From the NCBI GenBank assembly GCA_026989055.1, contig JALSKC010000072.1, positions 62,001 through 126,000 of the forward strand: a DNA stretch of 64,000 nucleotides, given 5' to 3'. The number at the start of each line of letters is the position of its first letter. Position 1 is the first letter of the stretch. Shown piece by piece: positions 16,831 to 26,874 of the stretch. The notes beneath the pieces were generated by a model. It searched no databases. It was not told the origin of the DNA and worked only from the letters and a program-made list of their open reading frames with translations. The position numbers were made by a program, and so were the translations under genes. The DNA comes from Paracoccaceae bacterium (GTDB lineage Bacteria > Pseudomonadota > Alphaproteobacteria > Rhodobacterales > Rhodobacteraceae).

Positions 16831-18370
16831 GCGCCCCGCGCGCCGCCTGTTGCGCGGGCTGATGCCGGTTCTGGCCGGGGCCGGGGTGGCGCTGGGGCAG
16901 GCGCCCTACGACCTGCTCTGGCTGGCGCTCGCGGCTCTGGCCCTGGCGCTGTCGCTGGGCCAGCGGGCGGGCAGCGCGGGGGGGGCCGCCCGGACGGGCT
17001 GGGGGGTCGGGCTCGGTTTCGGGCTGATCACCTTCGTCTGGATCGTCGAACCCTTTCTCGTCTATCCGGAGCGCGACGGCTGGCTGGCGCCCTTCGCCCT
17101 GTTCTTCATGGCATCCGGGGTGGCGCTGTTCTGGGCGCTGGGATTCTGGCTGGCGCATCGGCTGTCCGGGGCCGGCGGGGGCGCGGCGCGGGTGCTGGCG
17201 CTGCCGGTCGGGTTGACGCTTGCGGAAATGCTGCGCGCCCATGTCCTGACCGGATTTCCCTGGGGGCTCACGGCCTATGTCTGGCTCGAGACGCCGTTCT
17301 ACCAGCTGGCAGCATTTGGCGGGCCGCATGCGCTGACGCTGGCAACCCTGCTGATCGCTTCGGCGCTGGCATCCGCAATCAGGCACCGGCAGGCGGCGCC
17401 GGCCGGGCTGGCGCTGGCGGCGGTGGCCTTCGGGCTGGCCGCCGGCGCCTGGCTGCAGGAACGCCCGCTCGCCGACGGGCGGCAGAAGGTTCCGGTGGTG
17501 CGGCTGATCCAGCCGAATGCCGATCAGAGGCAGAAGTGGGATCCGGCCATGATGCCGCTGTTCTACGAGCGCCAGCTCCGGCTGAGCGCTGCGCCGGGCG
17601 CCGCGCCGGTCGATCTCGTGATATGGCCCGAAGTGGCGGTGCCTTTCCTGCTGAATGATGCCACCGCCCCCTGGGACGAGATCGCCGCCGCCGCCGGCGG
17701 GGCGCCGGTGGTGCTGGGCGCGCAGCGGCTGGAGTGGGGGCCGCAGGGGCAGCGTGCCTTCAATTCGCTCGCGGTGATCGAGCCGGGGGGGCGGATCGCG
17801 ACGATCCATGACAAGTATCACCTGGTGCCCTTCGGAGAATACATCCCCGCCCGGGCTGTCTTCGAACGGCTGGGCCTGGCGGCGCTTGCGGCGCAGTATG
17901 GCAGCGGATACACCGCCGGCCCCGGCCCGGAGCTGATCGATCTGGGTCCGCTCGGGCGCGCTCAGCCGCTGATCTGCTACGAGGCGATCTTCCCCCACGA
18001 GATCCGGCGGGTCGAAGGGCGCCCGGACTTCATGCTGATGCTGACCAATGACGCCTGGTTCGGCAAGGCGATCGGGCCCTATCAGCACCTTGCCCAGGCC
18101 CGGGCCCGGGCGATCGAGTTCTCCCTGCCGATGCTGCGGGCGGCCAACACCGGCGTTTCCGCCGTGATCGATGCCCGCGGCCGGATCGTCGCGCAGCTTC
18201 CGCTGGGTGTTGACGGCCTGCTGGACGCGGCGCTGCCACCGGCGGGCGGGGCGACCCTCTACTGGCGGGCCGGGGATCTGCCGGTATTCCTGCTGCTGAT
18301 CGTCCTCGCCGCTGCCGTGATGCACCTGGCGCGCAGAAAGGCGATTGACCCCTCTGCAAGCGGCATGTAA
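16823..18370 (+). CDS. lnt: Apolipoprotein N-acyltransferase
   Basis: A 515-residue inner-membrane enzyme that adds the third acyl chain to lipoproteins. About six N-terminal membrane segments are followed by a periplasmic nitrilase domain with the catalytic triad Glu in IWPEVAVPF, Lys in [12 protein letters not shown] and Cys in [10 protein letters not shown] final membrane segment ([18 protein letters not shown]) closes it. It is the last gene of the phoH-ybeY-corC-lnt run. With lspA at 43.8 kb it completes lipoprotein processing in this window. Confidence 0.95.
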   Translation: MSERPARRLLRGLMPVLAGAGVALGQAPYDLLWLALAALALALSLGQRAGSAGGAARTGWGVGLGFGLITFVWIVEPFLVYPERDGWLAPFALFFMASGVALFWALGFWLAHRLSGAGGGAARVLALPVGLTLAEMLRAHVLTGFPWGLTAYVWLETPFYQLAAFGGPHALTLATLLIASALASAIRHRQAAPAGLALAAVAFGLAAGAWLQERPLADGRQKVPVVRLIQPNADQRQKWDPAMMPLFYERQLRLSAAPGAAPVDLVIWPEVAVPFLLNDATAPWDEIAAAAGGAPVVLGAQRLEWGPQGQRAFNSLAVIEPGGRIATIHDKYHLVPFGEYIPARAVFERLGLAALAAQYGSGYTAGPGPELIDLGPLGRAQPLICYEAIFPHEIRRVEGRPDFMLMLTNDAWFGKAIGPYQHLAQARARAIEFSLPMLRAANTGVSAVIDARGRIVAQLPLGVDGLLDAALPPAGGATLYWRAGDLPVFLLLIVLAAAVMHLARRKAIDPSASGM

Positions 18371-18383
18371 CCCAGTTGAATTG

Positions 18384-18430
18384 ACCGTCACAACGGCTTC
18401 CTGGCGTGGCGGTGGCAGATTCAGCGGAGC
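18384..18430 (+). ncRNA. SAM/SAH-type riboswitch upstream of metK
   Basis: An 8-bp stem pairs ACCGTCAC (18384-18391) with GTGGCGGT (18406-18413). Its loop AACGGCTTCCTGGC matches from memory the core of the SAM/SAH riboswitch known ahead of metK in Rhodobacterales. GCTTC in the loop can pair with GGAGC at 18426-18430 to form the pseudoknot, and that GGAG is the metK Shine-Dalgarno sequence ten bases before the ATG. Ligand binding would therefore hide the ribosome site and lower SAM synthetase translation. The linker between stem and GGAGC is 12 nt, longer than in the minimal crystallised example as I recall it. Confidence 0.9.
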
Positions 18431-18440
18431 GATCATCATC

Positions 18441-19622
<1,182 letters not shown>

Positions 19623-20212
19623 GGGAGCGCCGCGAGGGGCCGGGCGCTTCGTTCCTTCGTTCCCGCCGGGGCTGGCCGGTTCTCCGGCCGGGCCTCCGCC
19701 GGGGAGCGGAGCGCCGCCCCTTTTCCCTCCGGGATTCCCTCCGGGATGCCCCCGCGCCGGCCGTTTCCCGGCAAACCGCTGCCGGAAGGTTCCGGGGCGG
19801 TGCGGGGGACGGTGCGGGTCTCCGGCGTTTCCGCAGCACGAGGGCGCGACTTTCCGGGCGGGTGCACCCGTCTGCCCGGCAGCCGGCGCTGCCCTGCCGC
19901 GGGTTGCCGGGCCTGCCGACGCCGCCAGCCAGGCGGAACGCGCCGGGCCTTCCGCCGGTGCAACGGCCTATGCAAAAGGTTGGTTCGGCATGATTTCCGG
20001 CGCCATATGTCCGAGGATTATTCATATGGAAACCAGTGTTCGGATATCTGTCTGCCGAATCTTCCGGCCGGGAACGTCCGGGACGGCCTGAACGCCGGGG
20101 AGTTCGCGTATCGAATCGAGTGTCGAACACGCGCAACACACCGCGCAAAACACGCAAAGCACGAAGGCATGTCGCGCACATGGAGCAGGCGGGTATCGAG
20201 CAGCGGGAGACG
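19623..20212. other. 590-nt intergenic region after metK
   Basis: No convincing gene is present. It contains three imperfect copies of a 12-mer (TCCCTCCGGGAT) around 19725-19748, a spaced CATATG inverted repeat at 20004-20030 and a TTCGG/CCGAA inverted repeat near 20038-20060. The last 200 bp are noticeably less GC-rich than the surroundings, as expected for a promoter region of the following cytochrome operon. I could not pick a single convincing -35/-10 pair. Confidence 0.5.
20004..20030. promoter_or_regulatory. Spaced inverted repeat, candidate operator of the cytochrome operon
   Basis: CCATATG (20004-20010) and CATATGG (20024-20030) are perfect inverted 7-mers whose centres are about two helical turns apart, 180 bp upstream of the cytochrome b561 gene. 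This is the geometry of a dimeric regulator site; the regulator is unknown. Confidence 0.35.
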
Positions 20213-21367
20213 ATGGCGCGGTCCGGCCTGCGCCCGTGTGCCGGCGCTCCCGGGCATCTGCTTGTCTGGGATCGTTTCGTGCGGGTGTTTCACTGGAGTC
20301 TCGCGGCCGCGACAGCAACCGCGGCGGTGACCGGCTTCCTGCTGGATGCCAGCTGGATCCGCCTGCACATCGCCGCCGGCAGCCTGGCGGCGGCGCTCCT
20401 TGCCACCCGCATCGTCTGGGGGTTCACGGGCCCCGGGCCGGCCCGGTTTTCCTCTTTCGTCACCGGGCCGCGGGGGCTGCTCCGCCATCTGGACGAGCTG
20501 CGCCGGGGACGGGCGCGGCGCCATCTCGGGCACAATCCGCTGGGCGGGGCGATGATCCTGGCGCTGGGCGGCACCGTCATGCTCCTGGCGCTGAGCGGCG
20601 TTTCGGCCCTTGGCGGAGCGCTGGCGGCCGGCCCGCTGGCGGCCTGGCTGACCCATGATGTCGGGGCGGTGTCTTCCGGGGTGCACGAGCTTCTGGCGAT
20701 CGGCCTCCTGCTGCTTGTCGCAGGTCATCTCGCAGGGGTGTTCTTCGAAAGCCGCAGGCAGGGCGAGAGTCTGGTCCGGGCCATGATGAGCGGATGCAGG
20801 CAGGCCCGTCCCGGAGACGCGATCCCGCCGGCTCGCGAGGCACGGGTGGTGCCGGCGGTGCTCCTTTCCGCCCTTCTGATAGGTTCGTGTGCCTGGGCGG
20901 TCATCGGCCTGCCCGGGCCTCGTCCGGAGCGGCTGCCGGTTGCCGCCGCTGCGTTCGACCCTCTGGTTGCCGAGGAATGTTCTGCCTGTCACATGCTCTA
21001 CAACCCGGCCCTGCTGCCCGCCGCCGACTGGAAGGCGCTGATGGCGGGGCTGGAAGAGCACTTCGGTGAAGATGCCTCGCTGGACGAGAGCGATACCGCA
21101 CGTATCCGGGGCTGGCTGGTGGTCCATGCCGCGGAAACCGTCGATCTGCGCCCGGCCCGCCTGTTCCGGATCTCGGAAGGGGAAAGGCTGCTCTCGATCA
21201 CCGAAACCGCCGCCTGGAAGGAGCTGCATGAAAGCATCGCTCCGGCGGTGTTCGAGCGCAATCCGCCCGGCAGCGCATCCAATTGCAGGGCCTGTCACCG
21301 GGATGCCGAAGACGGCCTGTTCAGCCCGTTCCGGATATCCGTTCCGAAGGAGACGACGATACCATGA
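20213..21367 (+). CDS. Cytochrome b561 fused to a diheme cytochrome c domain
   Basis: A 384-residue inner-membrane electron carrier. The first 190 residues form a four-helix cytochrome b561 with candidate haem b histidines in VFHWSL, LHIAAG, VHELLAIG and AGHLAG. After a fifth hydrophobic segment (LLSALLIGSCAWAVIGL) a periplasmic domain carries two c-type haem sites, CSACHM and CRACHR, and closely resembles the separate diheme cytochrome encoded at 21787-22266 (shared HFGEDASLD). The ATG at 20213 has GGGAGA upstream; an earlier ATG at 20180 has no ribosome site. It overlaps the shp gene by 4 nt. Such b561 proteins usually pass quinol electrons to a diheme cytochrome and then SHP. Confidence 0.88.
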   Translation: MARSGLRPCAGAPGHLLVWDRFVRVFHWSLAAATATAAVTGFLLDASWIRLHIAAGSLAAALLATRIVWGFTGPGPARFSSFVTGPRGLLRHLDELRRGRARRHLGHNPLGGAMILALGGTVMLLALSGVSALGGALAAGPLAAWLTHDVGAVSSGVHELLAIGLLLLVAGHLAGVFFESRRQGESLVRAMMSGCRQARPGDAIPPAREARVVPAVLLSALLIGSCAWAVIGLPGPRPERLPVAAAAFDPLVAEECSACHMLYNPALLPAADWKALMAGLEEHFGEDASLDESDTARIRGWLVVHAAETVDLRPARLFRISEGERLLSITETAAWKELHESIAPAVFERNPPGSASNCRACHRDAEDGLFSPFRISVPKETTIP

Positions 21368-21765
21368 ACATGAAGAATACCCTGATCCTGCTTGCCGGCC
21401 TTGCCCTGGCATCGCCGCTTGCCGCCGGCGACACGTCGCCCGCGCGGCTTCTGGAACAGTTCGAGGCCGCGGCCGGAACCAGCGGGTCGGCCGAGCGGGG
21501 GCGCGCCCTGTTCACCGCGCGCCACAGCGGGGGCAAGCCGGACACGCCCAGCTGCACCACCTGCCACGGAACCGATCTGAGGGCCTTCGGGAAAACCCGC
21601 GCCGGCAAGCCGATCGAACCGATGGCGCTTTCGGTGAACCCCGCCCGCCTGACGGACAGCAAGAAGGCCGCCAAGTGGTTCCGGCGCAACTGCAAGTCGG
21701 TTCTCGGACGCGAATGCACCGCAGCCGAAAAGGCCGACGTCGTGGCCTATCTGATGAGCATCTGA
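21364..21765 (+). CDS. shp: SHP-type (sphaeroides heme protein) cytochrome c, DUF1924
   Basis: A 133-residue periplasmic monohaem cytochrome with a signal peptide ending LAAG. The haem site is CTTCHG near residue 63. RRNCKSVLGRECT near the C-terminus holds the conserved Asn that serves as the labile sixth ligand and the disulfide Cys pair of Rhodobacter sphaeroides SHP. That protein binds O2 and NO at the Asn-ligated haem. The GGKPDTPSCTTCHG context and overall length match SHP closely. It overlaps the b561 fusion gene by 4 nt and is followed by a diheme cytochrome c gene. Confidence 0.9.
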   Translation: MNMKNTLILLAGLALASPLAAGDTSPARLLEQFEAAAGTSGSAERGRALFTARHSGGKPDTPSCTTCHGTDLRAFGKTRAGKPIEPMALSVNPARLTDSKKAAKWFRRNCKSVLGRECTAAEKADVVAYLMSI

Positions 21766-21786
21766 TCCGGAAAAAGGGAGAACTCC

Positions 21787-22266
21787 ATGACCTCGCACAT
21801 TTCAGCCCGGGCCGTTCTGGCCGGTGCGGCGCTGCTGTTCGCTGCGTCTTCCGCAACGGCCGATGATGACGAATTCTTTCCGCCGGTTACCGACCCGCTG
21901 ACCAGGGAAGAATGCTCGGCCTGCCACATGGCCTACCCCGCCTCGATGCTGCCCCGGCGTTCCTGGCGGGCGATCATGGACGGGCTCGAGGACCATTTCG
22001 GCGAGGATGCCTCGCTCGATCCGCAGGCGACGGCGCATATCCGGGAGTGGCTGCAGGCCAATGCCGCGGACAGCGGCGGGCGCAGGCCCTGGATCCTGCG
22101 CGGCCTGGGGGCTGACGAAACGCCGCTCAGGATTTCCGAGCTGCCGAAGATGGTGCGTGAACACCGTGGCGAGGTCAGCAGGCGGCAACTGCAGAAGGCT
22201 GGCTCGATGAGCAACTGCAACGCCTGTCACGTCGGGGCGGAAAGCGGATTCTTCGAGGACGACTGA
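21787..22266 (+). CDS. Diheme cytochrome c (DHC)
   Basis: A 159-residue periplasmic cytochrome with a signal peptide ending SSATA and two haem c sites, CSACHM near residue 47 and CNACHV near residue 147. In R. sphaeroides DHC is the electron donor to SHP, matching the gene order here. It shares HFGEDASLD and the spacing of both haem motifs with the C-terminal domain of the b561 fusion, so the two are paralogous. GGGAG lies before the ATG at 21787. Confidence 0.9.
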   Translation: MTSHISARAVLAGAALLFAASSATADDDEFFPPVTDPLTREECSACHMAYPASMLPRRSWRAIMDGLEDHFGEDASLDPQATAHIREWLQANAADSGGRRPWILRGLGADETPLRISELPKMVREHRGEVSRRQLQKAGSMSNCNACHVGAESGFFEDD

Positions 22267-22339
22267 GCGCAGCCGGCAAGGTGCCGGCAGGGTGCCGGCG
22301 GGGCTTGACCCTCGGGTGCGACTTGGCCACAAGCGCGCC

Positions 22340-23053
22340 ATGAGCAAGCCTCGCCCGACCGCCGAGCGCCCCTGGCGCAATTTCTACGGCCGCACCCGCG
22401 GCAAGAAGCTGCGCCCCGCCCAGCGGCGCTATCTGGAACGTGATCTGGCGGCGCTCTCGCCCGGACCGGTCGGGCCGGAAGACAACCCCGCGCGGCGCCC
22501 GCTGGACCTGCGGGCGCGGTTCGGTGCGCGGCCGGTATGGCTTGAAATCGGCTTCGGCGGCGGCGAGCACATGGTGCACCAGGCATGGCTCAACCCGGGC
22601 GTGGCGATCATCGGCTGCGAACCCTTCATCAACGGTGTCGCGATGCTGCTGGGCAAGATCCGCGCCTCTGGTGTCTCCAACCTTGCGGTTCACCCGGGCG
22701 ATGTGCGCGACCTGTTCGACGTTCTGCCCGATGCCTCGATCGGGCGGGCCTTTCTGCTCTACCCCGACCCCTGGCCGAAGAAGAAGCATCACAAGCGCCG
22801 GTTCGTAACGCCGGAATTCCTGCGCCCCCTGGCCCGGGTGCTTGCCCGGGGGGCCGAGTTCCGGGTGGCGACCGACATCCCCGATTACGTGCGCCAGACG
22901 CTGGAGCAGGTGCCGCGCCACGGCTTCGAATGGCTGGCCGAAAGCCCCCGGGACTGGCGCACCCCCTGGAAGGACTGGGAGCCCACGCGCTATGAGCGCA
23001 AGGCCCTGCGCGAGGGGCGGGTGCCGTATTACATGACCTTCCGGCGATTGTGA
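22340..23053 (+). CDS. trmB: tRNA (guanine-N7-)-methyltransferase
   Basis: A 237-residue SAM-dependent enzyme forming m7G46 in tRNA. WLEIGFGGGEH is the SAM-binding motif I, and LLYPDPWPKKKHHKRRF the TrmB-specific catalytic and tRNA-contact motif. VATDIPDYV and the closing TRYERKAL are also family-typical. The ribosome site is weak. In relatives trmB follows metK directly; here it sits 74 nt after the diheme cytochrome gene. Confidence 0.95.
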   Translation: MSKPRPTAERPWRNFYGRTRGKKLRPAQRRYLERDLAALSPGPVGPEDNPARRPLDLRARFGARPVWLEIGFGGGEHMVHQAWLNPGVAIIGCEPFINGVAMLLGKIRASGVSNLAVHPGDVRDLFDVLPDASIGRAFLLYPDPWPKKKHHKRRFVTPEFLRPLARVLARGAEFRVATDIPDYVRQTLEQVPRHGFEWLAESPRDWRTPWKDWEPTRYERKALREGRVPYYMTFRRL

Positions 23054-23158
23054 GAACGGCGTCGCGGGGCCGGCCGGGTGGCCGCGGGGCGGAGCTATCC
23101 GGCTGGACTTCCGTGCGACGGCCGAATATCAGATGACGCGATTGACGGTGGGGAAAGG

Positions 23159-24508
23159 ATGTCCGCCAGAGCAGACCCTGTTTCGATGACCTCGCGCCGC
23201 TGCGTGCCGCTGCGGGGCGTGGCCGAGGTGCCGGGCGACAAGTCGATCTCCCACCGGGCGCTGATCCTGGGTGCGCTGGCGGTGGGCGAGACCTGGATCA
23301 CCGGGCTGCTGGAGGGACAGGACGTGCTCGATACCGCCGCGGCGATGCGCGCCTTCGGGGCGGATGTGCAGCGGCTGGGGCCGGGCGAGTGGGCCGTGCA
23401 CGGCGTCGGCGTGGGCGGTTTCGCCGAACCCGAAGACGTGATCGACTGCGGCAATTCCGGCACCGGGGTGCGGCTGATCATGGGGGCGATGGCCACCAGT
23501 CCGATCACCGCCACCTTTACCGGCGATGACTCGTTGCGCGCGCGGCCCATGGGCCGGGTGACGGCGCCGCTTTCCCTTTTCGGTGCCGCCGCCTTCGGGC
23601 GCGCGGGGGGGCGGCTGCCGATGACGGTGGTCGGCGCGGCGGATCCGGTGCCGGTGCGCTACGAGGTGCCGGTGCCCTCGGCGCAGGTGAAATCGGCGGT
23701 GCTGCTGGCGGGGCTGAATGCGCCGGGGCGTACGGTGGTGATCGAACGCGAGGCCACCCGCGACCACACCGAGAGGATGCTGGCCGGCTTCGGGGCCGAG
23801 ATCACGGTGGAGCAGGGCGAGGAAGGCCGGGTGATCACGCTCACCGGCCAGCCGGAGCTGCGCCCGCAATCGGTGGCGGTGCCGCGAGATCCGTCTTCCG
23901 CCGCCTTTCCGGTTTGCGCGGCGCTGATCGTGGAGGGCTCCGAGATCACCGTGCCCGGGGTCAGCCAGAACCCCACGCGCAACGGCCTCTATACCACGCT
24001 GGTGGAAATGGGGGCGGATATCGTTTTCGAGAATCCGCGCGAAGAGGGTGGCGAGCCGGTGGCCGATCTGCGGGTGCGGGCCTCATCGCTGAAGGGCGTC
24101 GAGGTGCCGCCCGAACGCGCCGCCTCGATGATCGACGAATACCCGATCCTCTCCGCCATCGCGGCTTTTGCCGAGGGCCGCACCGTGATGCGCGGAGTGG
24201 GCGAGCTGCGGGTCAAGGAAAGCGACCGGATCGACGCCATGGCGCGCGGGCTCGAGGCCAACGGGGTGCGCGTCGAGGAGGGCGAGGACTGGTTCATCGT
24301 GCACGGGGCGGGCCCCGGCGGGGTGCCCGGCGGGGGCACCTGCGCCACCCGGCTGGACCACCGTATCGCCATGTCGTTCCTGTGCCTCGGGCTGGCGGCG
24401 CAAGAACCCGTGCGCATTGACGACGGCAGCGCAATCGCCACATCCTTCCCGGCGTTCGAAGACCTGATGGCGGGCCTCGGCGCCTACATCGCAAGGAGAA
24501 ACAGATGA
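23159..24508 (+). CDS. aroA: 3-phosphoshikimate 1-carboxyvinyltransferase (EPSP synthase)
   Basis: A 449-residue shikimate-pathway enzyme. Conserved elements are [12 protein letters not shown] (PEP/S3P-binding Lys), [11 protein letters not shown] (the residue after the Asn is Ser), [27 protein letters not shown] with the catalytic Asp, and VKESDR. The ATG at 23159 follows GGGGAAAGG; a later in-frame ATG at 23186 would also keep the whole domain. Its stop overlaps the start of a 21-codon ORF which in turn overlaps cmk. Confidence 0.96.
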   Translation: MSARADPVSMTSRRCVPLRGVAEVPGDKSISHRALILGALAVGETWITGLLEGQDVLDTAAAMRAFGADVQRLGPGEWAVHGVGVGGFAEPEDVIDCGNSGTGVRLIMGAMATSPITATFTGDDSLRARPMGRVTAPLSLFGAAAFGRAGGRLPMTVVGAADPVPVRYEVPVPSAQVKSAVLLAGLNAPGRTVVIEREATRDHTERMLAGFGAEITVEQGEEGRVITLTGQPELRPQSVAVPRDPSSAAFPVCAALIVEGSEITVPGVSQNPTRNGLYTTLVEMGADIVFENPREEGGEPVADLRVRASSLKGVEVPPERAASMIDEYPILSAIAAFAEGRTVMRGVGELRVKESDRIDAMARGLEANGVRVEEGEDWFIVHGAGPGGVPGGGTCATRLDHRIAMSFLCLGLAAQEPVRIDDGSAIATSFPAFEDLMAGLGAYIARRNR

Positions 24509-24570
24509 AGGGCGACGGTCCGCCGAAGGCCGCGGGAGATGACCCCGATCCGACAACGATGGCAAGATGA
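24505..24570 (+). CDS. Mini-ORF coupling aroA to cmk
   Basis: A 21-residue ORF beginning MKGDGPPK. Its ATG overlaps the aroA stop (ATGA) and its TGA overlaps the cmk start (ATGA). The strong Shine-Dalgarno AAGGAG lies 7 nt upstream of this ATG, whereas cmk itself has none. It probably serves to carry ribosomes from aroA to cmk rather than to make a functional peptide, though that is inference. The sequence is hydrophilic and resembles nothing I recognise. Confidence 0.55.
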   Translation: MKGDGPPKAAGDDPDPTTMAR

Positions 24571-25214
24571 GCTTCTGCGTGGCCATAGACGGGCCGGCCG
24601 CGGCCGGGAAGGGCACCATAGCGCGCGCGGTGGCGGCCCGTTTCGGCTTTGCGCACCTCGATTCGGGGCTGCTCTACCGGGCCGTGGGCCGGCGCTCCCT
24701 GGCGGGGGAGGATCCGGTAGAGGCGGCGCGCACCCTGGATGCGCGCGAGCTCGACGATCCGGCCCTGCGCACCCCCGAAGTGGCCGAGGCGGCCAGCCGG
24801 GTGGCGGCCATGCCCCAGGTGCGCCAGGCGCTGGTGGATTTCCAGCGCGCCTTCGCCCGCCGGGCCGGCGGCGCGGTGCTGGACGGGCGCGACATCGGCA
24901 CCGTGATCTGCCCCGAGGCGGAGGTGAAGCTGTTCGTCACCGCCTCCGACGAGGTGCGCGCCCGGCGCCGCCATGCCGAGCTGCGGGCGCAGGGCCGGGA
25001 GGTGAGTCTTGCGCAGGTGGCTGCTGATCTGCGCGCGCGCGATTCCCGCGATGCCGCGCGGGCGATCGCGCCGTTGCGGCGGGCCGATGACGCGGTGCTT
25101 CTGGACACCACCGCGATGAGCATCGAACAGGCGCTGGAGCAGGCCATCGGCCATGTGCGGGCGGCCATGTGCCGCTCCGGCTGTTCCGGCGCCGGTTCCG
25201 ACGCGCGCGGATGA
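24567..25214 (+). CDS. cmk: Cytidylate kinase
   Basis: A 215-residue nucleoside monophosphate kinase converting CMP/dCMP to the diphosphates. The P-loop is [18 protein letters not shown] at the N-terminus, [10 protein letters not shown] binds CMP, and [22 protein letters not shown] and the [22 protein letters not shown] region complete the family pattern. It is coupled to the preceding mini-ORF by a 4-nt overlap. aroA-cmk-rpsA is the common gene order; here a DnaJ-like pair lies between cmk and rpsA. Confidence 0.94.
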   Translation: MSFCVAIDGPAAAGKGTIARAVAARFGFAHLDSGLLYRAVGRRSLAGEDPVEAARTLDARELDDPALRTPEVAEAASRVAAMPQVRQALVDFQRAFARRAGGAVLDGRDIGTVICPEAEVKLFVTASDEVRARRRHAELRAQGREVSLAQVAADLRARDSRDAARAIAPLRRADDAVLLDTTAMSIEQALEQAIGHVRAAMCRSGCSGAGSDARG

Positions 25215-25338
25215 ACGCGCGGATGAAGCTTTTGAAGCTTTCCTTGCCGCTGTCGCCCCCGGGCACTTTCAATTTCGCGATCAGTGCCGATATTGGCTGG
25301 CGAGCGGACAATGAGACGAACAACCAGCCGAGGCGAAA

Positions 25339-26283
25339 ATGACGATGGACCCTTACGAGGCGCTGGGTCTGGACCGGAGCGCGAGCGCGGCCGAGATCAA
25401 GAAGGCCTACCGCAGGATCGCGCGCGAAAACCACCCGGACCTGAAGCCTGACGACAAGGAGGCCGAAGCCCGCTTCAAGGCGGCCTCTGCCGCCTATGAT
25501 CTGCTGAAGGATCCCGAAACGCGGGCGCGTTTCGACCGCGGCGAGATAGATGCCAGCGGCCAGGAACGCCCCGATCATGCCTTTTATCGCGATTACGCGG
25601 CACGGGGCGGTGGCCCCTACGGGGGCGGCATGAGGTTCGATGAGAGCATGGATGCGGAAAGCATCTTCGAGGAGTTCCTGCGCCAGCGTGCCCGCGGCGG
25701 CGGGGCAGGCGGCGGGTTCGCGGGCGGAGGCGGCGGCTTTCGCGCCCGCGGGGCCGACCGGATGTATTCGATGGAAGTTCCGTTCATGGATGCGGTGAAG
25801 GGCGCGACCACGCGAATCACCCTGCCCGATGGCGGAACGCTCGATGTCCGCATTCCGGCGGGCACCGCCGACGGCCAGACCATCCGCCTGCGCGGCAAGG
25901 GCGCCCCCGGGATCGGCGGTGGCCCGCCCGGCGATGCGCTGGTCACGATCGGCGTGCGCCCGCACAGGCTGTTCCGCCGCGAAGGCAACGACATCCTCCT
26001 GACCCTGCCGATCACCCTGGACGAGGCGGTTCTGGGCGGCAAGGTTCCGGTGCCCACGATCGACGGCACGGTGCAGCTGAACATTCCGAAAGGGGCGAGC
26101 AGCGGGCAGAAGCTGCGCCTGCGCGGGCGCGGGGTCAGGCCGCTTCGCGGTGGCGACAGGGGCGATCAGATCGTCGAGCTGAAGATCGTGTCGCCGCCGT
26201 CGATCGATGACGAGCTGGCGGAATTCATGAGGAAATGGCGTCGGGATCACCGCCATGATCCGCGCCGGGGGATGTCGGCATGA
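25339..26283 (+). CDS. DnaJ/CbpA-like co-chaperone
   Basis: A 314-residue class II J-domain protein. Residues 5-70 are the J domain with the HPD motif in ENHPDLKPDD. A Gly/Arg-rich linker (about residues 93-135) follows, then the two C-terminal beta-barrel substrate domains (MEVPFMDAVKGAT, RLRGKGAPG, LDEAVLGGKVPVPT). There are no zinc-finger CxxCxGxG repeats, which separates it from DnaJ proper. It should stimulate DnaK ATPase. The next gene, overlapping by 4 nt, is a CbpM-like modulator, as in the cbpA-cbpM pair of E. coli. Confidence 0.88.
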   Translation: MTMDPYEALGLDRSASAAEIKKAYRRIARENHPDLKPDDKEAEARFKAASAAYDLLKDPETRARFDRGEIDASGQERPDHAFYRDYAARGGGPYGGGMRFDESMDAESIFEEFLRQRARGGGAGGGFAGGGGGFRARGADRMYSMEVPFMDAVKGATTRITLPDGGTLDVRIPAGTADGQTIRLRGKGAPGIGGGPPGDALVTIGVRPHRLFRREGNDILLTLPITLDEAVLGGKVPVPTIDGTVQLNIPKGASSGQKLRLRGRGVRPLRGGDRGDQIVELKIVSPPSIDDELAEFMRKWRRDHRHDPRRGMSA

Positions 26284-26624
26284 ACGGACGATACAGCGAG
26301 GAACAGGTGCTGGAGGCGGTTTCGCGGCTGACGCGGGCACGGCTGCGTTCCTTCATCGAGGCCGAGATCGTGCGGCCGCTGCAGGGCGAGGAGGGCGGTT
26401 GCGTGTTCCGTCAGATCGATCTGGCGCGACTCGAGTTGATGTGCGAGCTGTGCGAGACATTCGACCTCGGGGAGGACGCGCTGGGCGTTGTGATGTCGCT
26501 GATCGACCAGCTGCACGGGCTGCGCCGCGAACTGCGGGTGGTGCTGGACGTGGTGGCGCGCGACGGCTCGGACGAGCTGCGCCGGGCCATCGGCCGGGCG
26601 CTGCGTCAGGCGGAGCAGGGTTGA
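26280..26624 (+). CDS. CbpM-like chaperone modulator
   Basis: A 114-residue helical protein with the MerR-like pattern of CbpM: YSEEQVLEAVSRLTRARLRSFIEAEIVRPLQ, then DLARLELMCELCETFDLGEDALGVVMSLIDQLHGLRREL. CbpM inhibits the J-domain protein CbpA in E. coli. The 4-nt overlap with the upstream co-chaperone gene supports the same partnership. The identification is by motif and context. Confidence 0.7.
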   Translation: MNGRYSEEQVLEAVSRLTRARLRSFIEAEIVRPLQGEEGGCVFRQIDLARLELMCELCETFDLGEDALGVVMSLIDQLHGLRRELRVVLDVVARDGSDELRRAIGRALRQAEQG

Positions 26625-26688
26625 GGCGGTGCGCCGCCGCTCCGGGGGCGCCGGGTGTGGCCGGCTCCGGGGGAATGAATGATTGCCC

Positions 26689-26717
26689 TTGCCCGGGAGG
26701 TGCAAAGCGCCTATACG
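26689..26717 (+). promoter_or_regulatory. rpsA promoter
   Basis: TTGCCC (26689-26694), a 17-nt spacer and TATACG (26712-26717) form a good housekeeping promoter. Transcription would start near 26724, leaving a leader of about 147 nt before rpsA, long enough for post-transcriptional control. Confidence 0.6.
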
Positions 26718-26832
26718 CCCCCTGTCGAAAGGCCGGAAGAGCCAGCGAGCAGGGTCGGAGCGCATCCGGCCCTGTATTGTTTGTTCGCCGGGTGCGACCA
26801 ACGCCAACCCGAAGACCTGCGGAGCCAACCGC

Positions 26833-26874
26833 ATGGCCGGAAAAATGACTGCAAAGGAAACGAACCGCTCATGA
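26833..26874 (+). CDS. Leader mini-ORF overlapping the rpsA start
   Basis: A 13-residue ORF, MAGKMTAKETNRS, begins 8 nt after GGAG and ends with a TGA that overlaps the rpsA ATG (ATGA). A second AAAGGA lies inside it, about 12 nt before the rpsA start. It may couple initiation of S1 synthesis to translation of the leader, a possible handle for autoregulation. No other support is available from sequence alone. Confidence 0.4.
   Translation: MAGKMTAKETNRS

Noticed and set aside
26683-26874. 63-codon ORF spanning the whole rpsA leader
   Set aside because: Its start lies within the predicted promoter region, so most of it would not be transcribed. Only the last 13 codons, with their own ribosome site, were kept.
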